Source: Boswellia sacra (Eukaryota; Streptophyta; Magnoliopsida; Sapindales; Burseraceae). From it: a DNA stretch of 64,000 bases. Of the stretch, positions 61,430-64,000 are shown one piece after another; position 1 is the first letter of the stretch, and every line of letters starts with the position of its first letter. Under the pieces are notes generated by a model that was not told the origin of the DNA, did no database searches, and saw nothing but the letters and a program-made list of their open reading frames with translations. The DNA is taken from NCBI GenBank assembly GCA_013180625.2, contig SNVD02001400.1, forward strand, positions 496,001-560,000, given 5' to 3'. The position numbers were made by a program, and so were the translations under genes.

Positions 61430-62245
61430 GGATGTGAATATGCGGGTTAAATTGATTTGAAAAATGGTTTGAGATCCCTGTGTGGATTTTGGATTTTTTA
61501 CTTGGCAGATTGTTGCTCCGTTTACAAATGGAAAAATTAAAAAAAAAAAAATAGATAAAATCATGGGCTTTTATAGAAATATAGATATATCCTGAAAACT
61601 TTTAATGTCATAGGCACTTTGAACGTAAAATGACTAAGGGTGTGTTCTTTTATTAATTCAATTTATTCCTAACATTATTTCTTTCCCTCTTCCCTCCACT
61701 TATCTCTTCCTATTCCACAACAGTCTGTTATTGAGCTTCCAATACCCCTTGACACCGTCGAAGCTAGCAGTCTGAAACGCAGCACCGTGAAAATATAACA
61801 ATAAGTCTGTTTACCCAAGGATCACACTTCATTTGAAACCTTTAAGGATAGAAGCAAAAGGAATGAGGAGAGAAGCAAGAGCATTCGGTTCGGGTAAGTT
61901 AGTATTTTTTTTTTAAATTTTTTGCTTGCTTTCTTGATCGTTTGAAGTGATATTTGCCTTATGAAGATTGAAAATAACGTTTAGATTAGGCATAACCCGA
62001 AGGATTAGAGATGTATACAGGAAATTTACAAATTTGAATTAATTAGGGATTTAGGCTACATTTAGGGATTTTGAATTTGGGATTTGAGTTACGATCGTAT
62101 TTTATGCTTATTCTGTGTTTGTGGACTAAATGAAATACGATTTGGATGCTTTTTTAGTTTGATGTGTGTAAAAATGGTGAAAACCGACAAGTTTCGTTGT
62201 AACGTAGACGATGGCGAGTGTCGATCTTCGCTTGACACTTGACAT
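61430..62245. other. Intergenic DNA upstream of DMC1
   Basis: Holds the DMC1 promoter up to perhaps 61600. The remainder has no gene that I can support and may already belong to the mobile element that contains the DUF1985 frame. Confidence 0.35.
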
Positions 62246-62710
62246 AATGTGTCGAGTCCCGTCAGATGCATCAACCAACACTCGCCATCAGGGCATTTAC
62301 GAAGACATCGAGTGTCGATTTCGTGTAAACCGACATCTGAGTGTATCGAAACTGTGTCTCGAACATTCGACGACGATGTAATTGAGAATGTCGAGTGTCG
62401 GTTTTATGACTTCAGAGTCAGTTGTCGGTTAATGTGAAATCAACTTTCAATAAAAGTGAAAATAGTTTCATCAACAAAATGTGTCGAGTCCTGTCGGATG
62501 CCGCAACCGGACACTGGCTATCAAAGTTTTTACATAGACAGCATTGAGTATCGGTTTCATGAAAACTGACATCTGGTATACCAAAACCATGTCTCTGACA
62601 CTCGACAACATGTAATTAGGGCGTCGAGTGTCGATTTCATGGGCTTTGGATGTCGTTGTCGGTTAACGTGAAATCGACAATCGATGAAAGTGAAAACACT
62701 TACGTCAAGT
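62246..62710. repeat. 232-bp tandem repeat rich in TGTCGAGTGTCGGT
   Basis: Copies start at 62246 and 62478 (AATGTGTCGAGTCC.GTC.GATGC) and agree by eye over about three quarters of positions up to GAAAGTGAAAA. Smaller CGAGTGTCG and TGTCGGTT words recur inside each unit and also before and after it (62210-62950), suggesting older, shorter repeats. Confidence 0.85.
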
Positions 62711-63054
62711 GTTGGATACAAAATCTGACGTGACTCGAAGCTAGGGAGACGAATCCGAAGAGTGTACTTTGTCAGATTCTGAATCTGACACTCGACGAGG
62801 CTGACATTCGACATAGTCGTATAGTCGGATGTCTGACCTCACATATGTCGATTCTAGGAATCTGGTATAAGTTTCTTCGGACACTCGATGGAGTTCATCA
62901 AGCGTCGGTTTTTTATTCGAGCTCTATTGAGTGTGTCGTGTTTCGTCGAATTATGTCAAGCGTTTTGACAGATTGTTTGTTTTAGCCTTATTTTTTGCCT
63001 TTTTTCCATCATATTTAACTATAACGTACTTTTTTTTTTTGCAGGTTGAAGTAA

Positions 63055-63940
63055 ATGGCAAATGAATTTGGCCTCCTCCTTTACCCTAAAGACTTTGTAT
63101 GGTGAGCACTACCATATGATTATCACAAACTTAGCCAGTTTGGACTGTATATAATGGATTCGTGCGAACTTGAATGAGAGGCAACAGAACATATTTCGTA
63201 ATACATGTTTTGGGTTTCTTCTAGACATTCGGGAGTTGTCCTTTCCGTCTCAGTTGGTGCACAATGTACATTCGGGAGTTGTCCTTTCCGTCTCAGTTGG
63301 TGCACAATGTGTTTGAGTATGAGGTTAACACAATAGGATACGATGAAGAGATGTGGTTCCTTATTGAAGATAAAAATATGGTGTTTGAACTACAATGTAG
63401 TTAACTGATTTTATTTTTTAACATTTGATCATTGTAGTTTTTTTTTTACCATTATTGGCTTATTATATTTTTTTTTCTTCTTTTCAGGAAGGCTGATTCG
63501 TTTTTCTGCCCATGAGTTCGGTTTGGTGACCGATTTGAAATTTGCTACCCCCGTGCCATGCACCAATACCCAATGTCTTGAATCCGTGCTATTTGTTGCA
63601 TACATACTTTGAGGGTCAGGACATGGAAGTTATGCATTTCTATCTGAGACTTCGGACATTAAATGTGTCAACTATGCTAGATGAGGATGTTGTAAAGCTA
63701 GCCTTGTATTACGTGCTAGAGCAGTTTTTTATGGGATAGGATCGACGCTGATATATCTCCCATAAATGGTTGAATTTTGTCATCACATTGGATAGTTTTA
63801 ATGATTATCCATGGGGTTCGGTGTTTTATGATAAGACACTTAAAAGGATGAAAAAAAGCTTTGGATGGGAGGTTGGAAAAGTGCAAGAAACGAGTGGAAG
63901 CGAAGAAGAAGAAGACGATGGGGAAAGGAAAGCATTATGA
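63055..63940 (+). pseudogene. DUF1985-domain gene fragment (Ulp1-protease MULE type), broken and cut by window end
   Basis: Pieces in order: ATG at 63055 (MANEFGLLLYPKDFVW); LNERQQNIFRNTCFGFLLDI near 63168; a tandem 43-bp duplication that shifts the frame; EEMWFLIEDKNMVFELQCS near 63345; after an intron-like T-rich gap RLIRFSAHEFGLVTDLKFAT from 63493; GQDMEVMHFYLRLRTLNVST and EDVVKLALYYVLEQFFMG to a stop at 63737; then NDYPWGSVFYDKTLKRMKKS near 63800. This order (Arg-Phe-Ser-x-x-Glu-Phe, then KLALYYVLE, then YPWG) is that of DUF1985, common in plant genomes next to Ulp1-like cysteine protease domains inside Mutator-like elements. Function unknown. Stops and shifts make this copy inactive. Confidence 0.75.
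63225..63310 (+). repeat. 43-bp perfect tandem duplication in the DUF1985 frame
   Basis: ACATTCGGGAGTTGTCCTTT... is repeated at 63225 and 63268 without mismatch. Since 43 is not a multiple of 3 it shifts the reading frame; the perfect identity shows that it is recent. Confidence 0.95.
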
Positions 63941-64000
63941 GACATATAACTTAGAAGGTTACCCCTATGCTATTTAGTTACATACTGAAAAATAAAGGTT

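Noticed and set aside
1..64000. CRISPR arrays, operons, bacterial insertion sequences, tRNA and rRNA genes
   Set aside because: None seen. The tRNA-Asp-like 17 bases at 11073-11089 are a primer binding site, not a tRNA gene, since no cloverleaf lies upstream.

Overview
This is nuclear DNA from a flowering plant, most likely a eudicot. It has multi-exon genes with plant-type AT-rich introns, a chloroplast-targeted early light-induced protein, and several families of plant LTR retrotransposons, hAT and Mutator-like transposons. I cannot name the species from sequence alone.

Four host genes look intact. An ELIP gene (minus strand, 25449-26188, 3 exons, 180 aa) sits alone among transposons. The last quarter holds a compact cluster: a p24-beta2-type ER-Golgi cargo protein (plus, 48846-52199, 4 exons, 217 aa), a TSJT1/aluminium-induced-type protein with YGL and LRDR motifs (plus, 54481-56555, 4 exons, 249 aa) and the meiotic recombinase DMC1 (minus, 57264-61279, 15 exons, 344 aa). 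The last two genes converge.

The rest is mostly mobile DNA and decay. Positions 1-1808 are the 3' part of a gag-only Ty3-type element. A complete-ended minus-strand LTR retrotransposon lies at 3346-12505, with a TACAG target duplication and a tRNA-Asp primer site. It has lost reverse transcriptase, RNase H and integrase, but carries an intronless, broken copy of a LOG cytokinin-activating enzyme and an unidentified accessory reading frame. A degenerate ~200-bp tandem repeat follows (12990-14460), then about 10 kb of AT-rich non-coding DNA (14470-24230) that probably includes old LTR sequence. Beyond ELIP are a Harbinger-like MITE (26971-27507) and a decayed hAT element (28112-31858).

Between 32036 and 47880 are two broken aldo-keto reductase genes on the minus strand, evidently an old tandem pair. 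They have been taken apart by nested insertions. A Mutator-like element lies in an intron. A TRIM splits an exon and itself holds a poly(A) retroposon. Between the copies a hAT-type element holds a Copia retrotransposon. Almost every insertion still shows a target-site duplication, so the order of events can be read. The window ends in a broken DUF1985 gene of the kind carried by Ulp1-protease MULEs.

The most interesting points are the LOG gene captured by a retrotransposon, an AT-AC (U12-type) last intron in DMC1, a tandemly duplicated ELIP promoter module with evening-element and ACGT boxes, and a 44-bp perfect inverted repeat around an exon fragment of the second reductase pseudogene.
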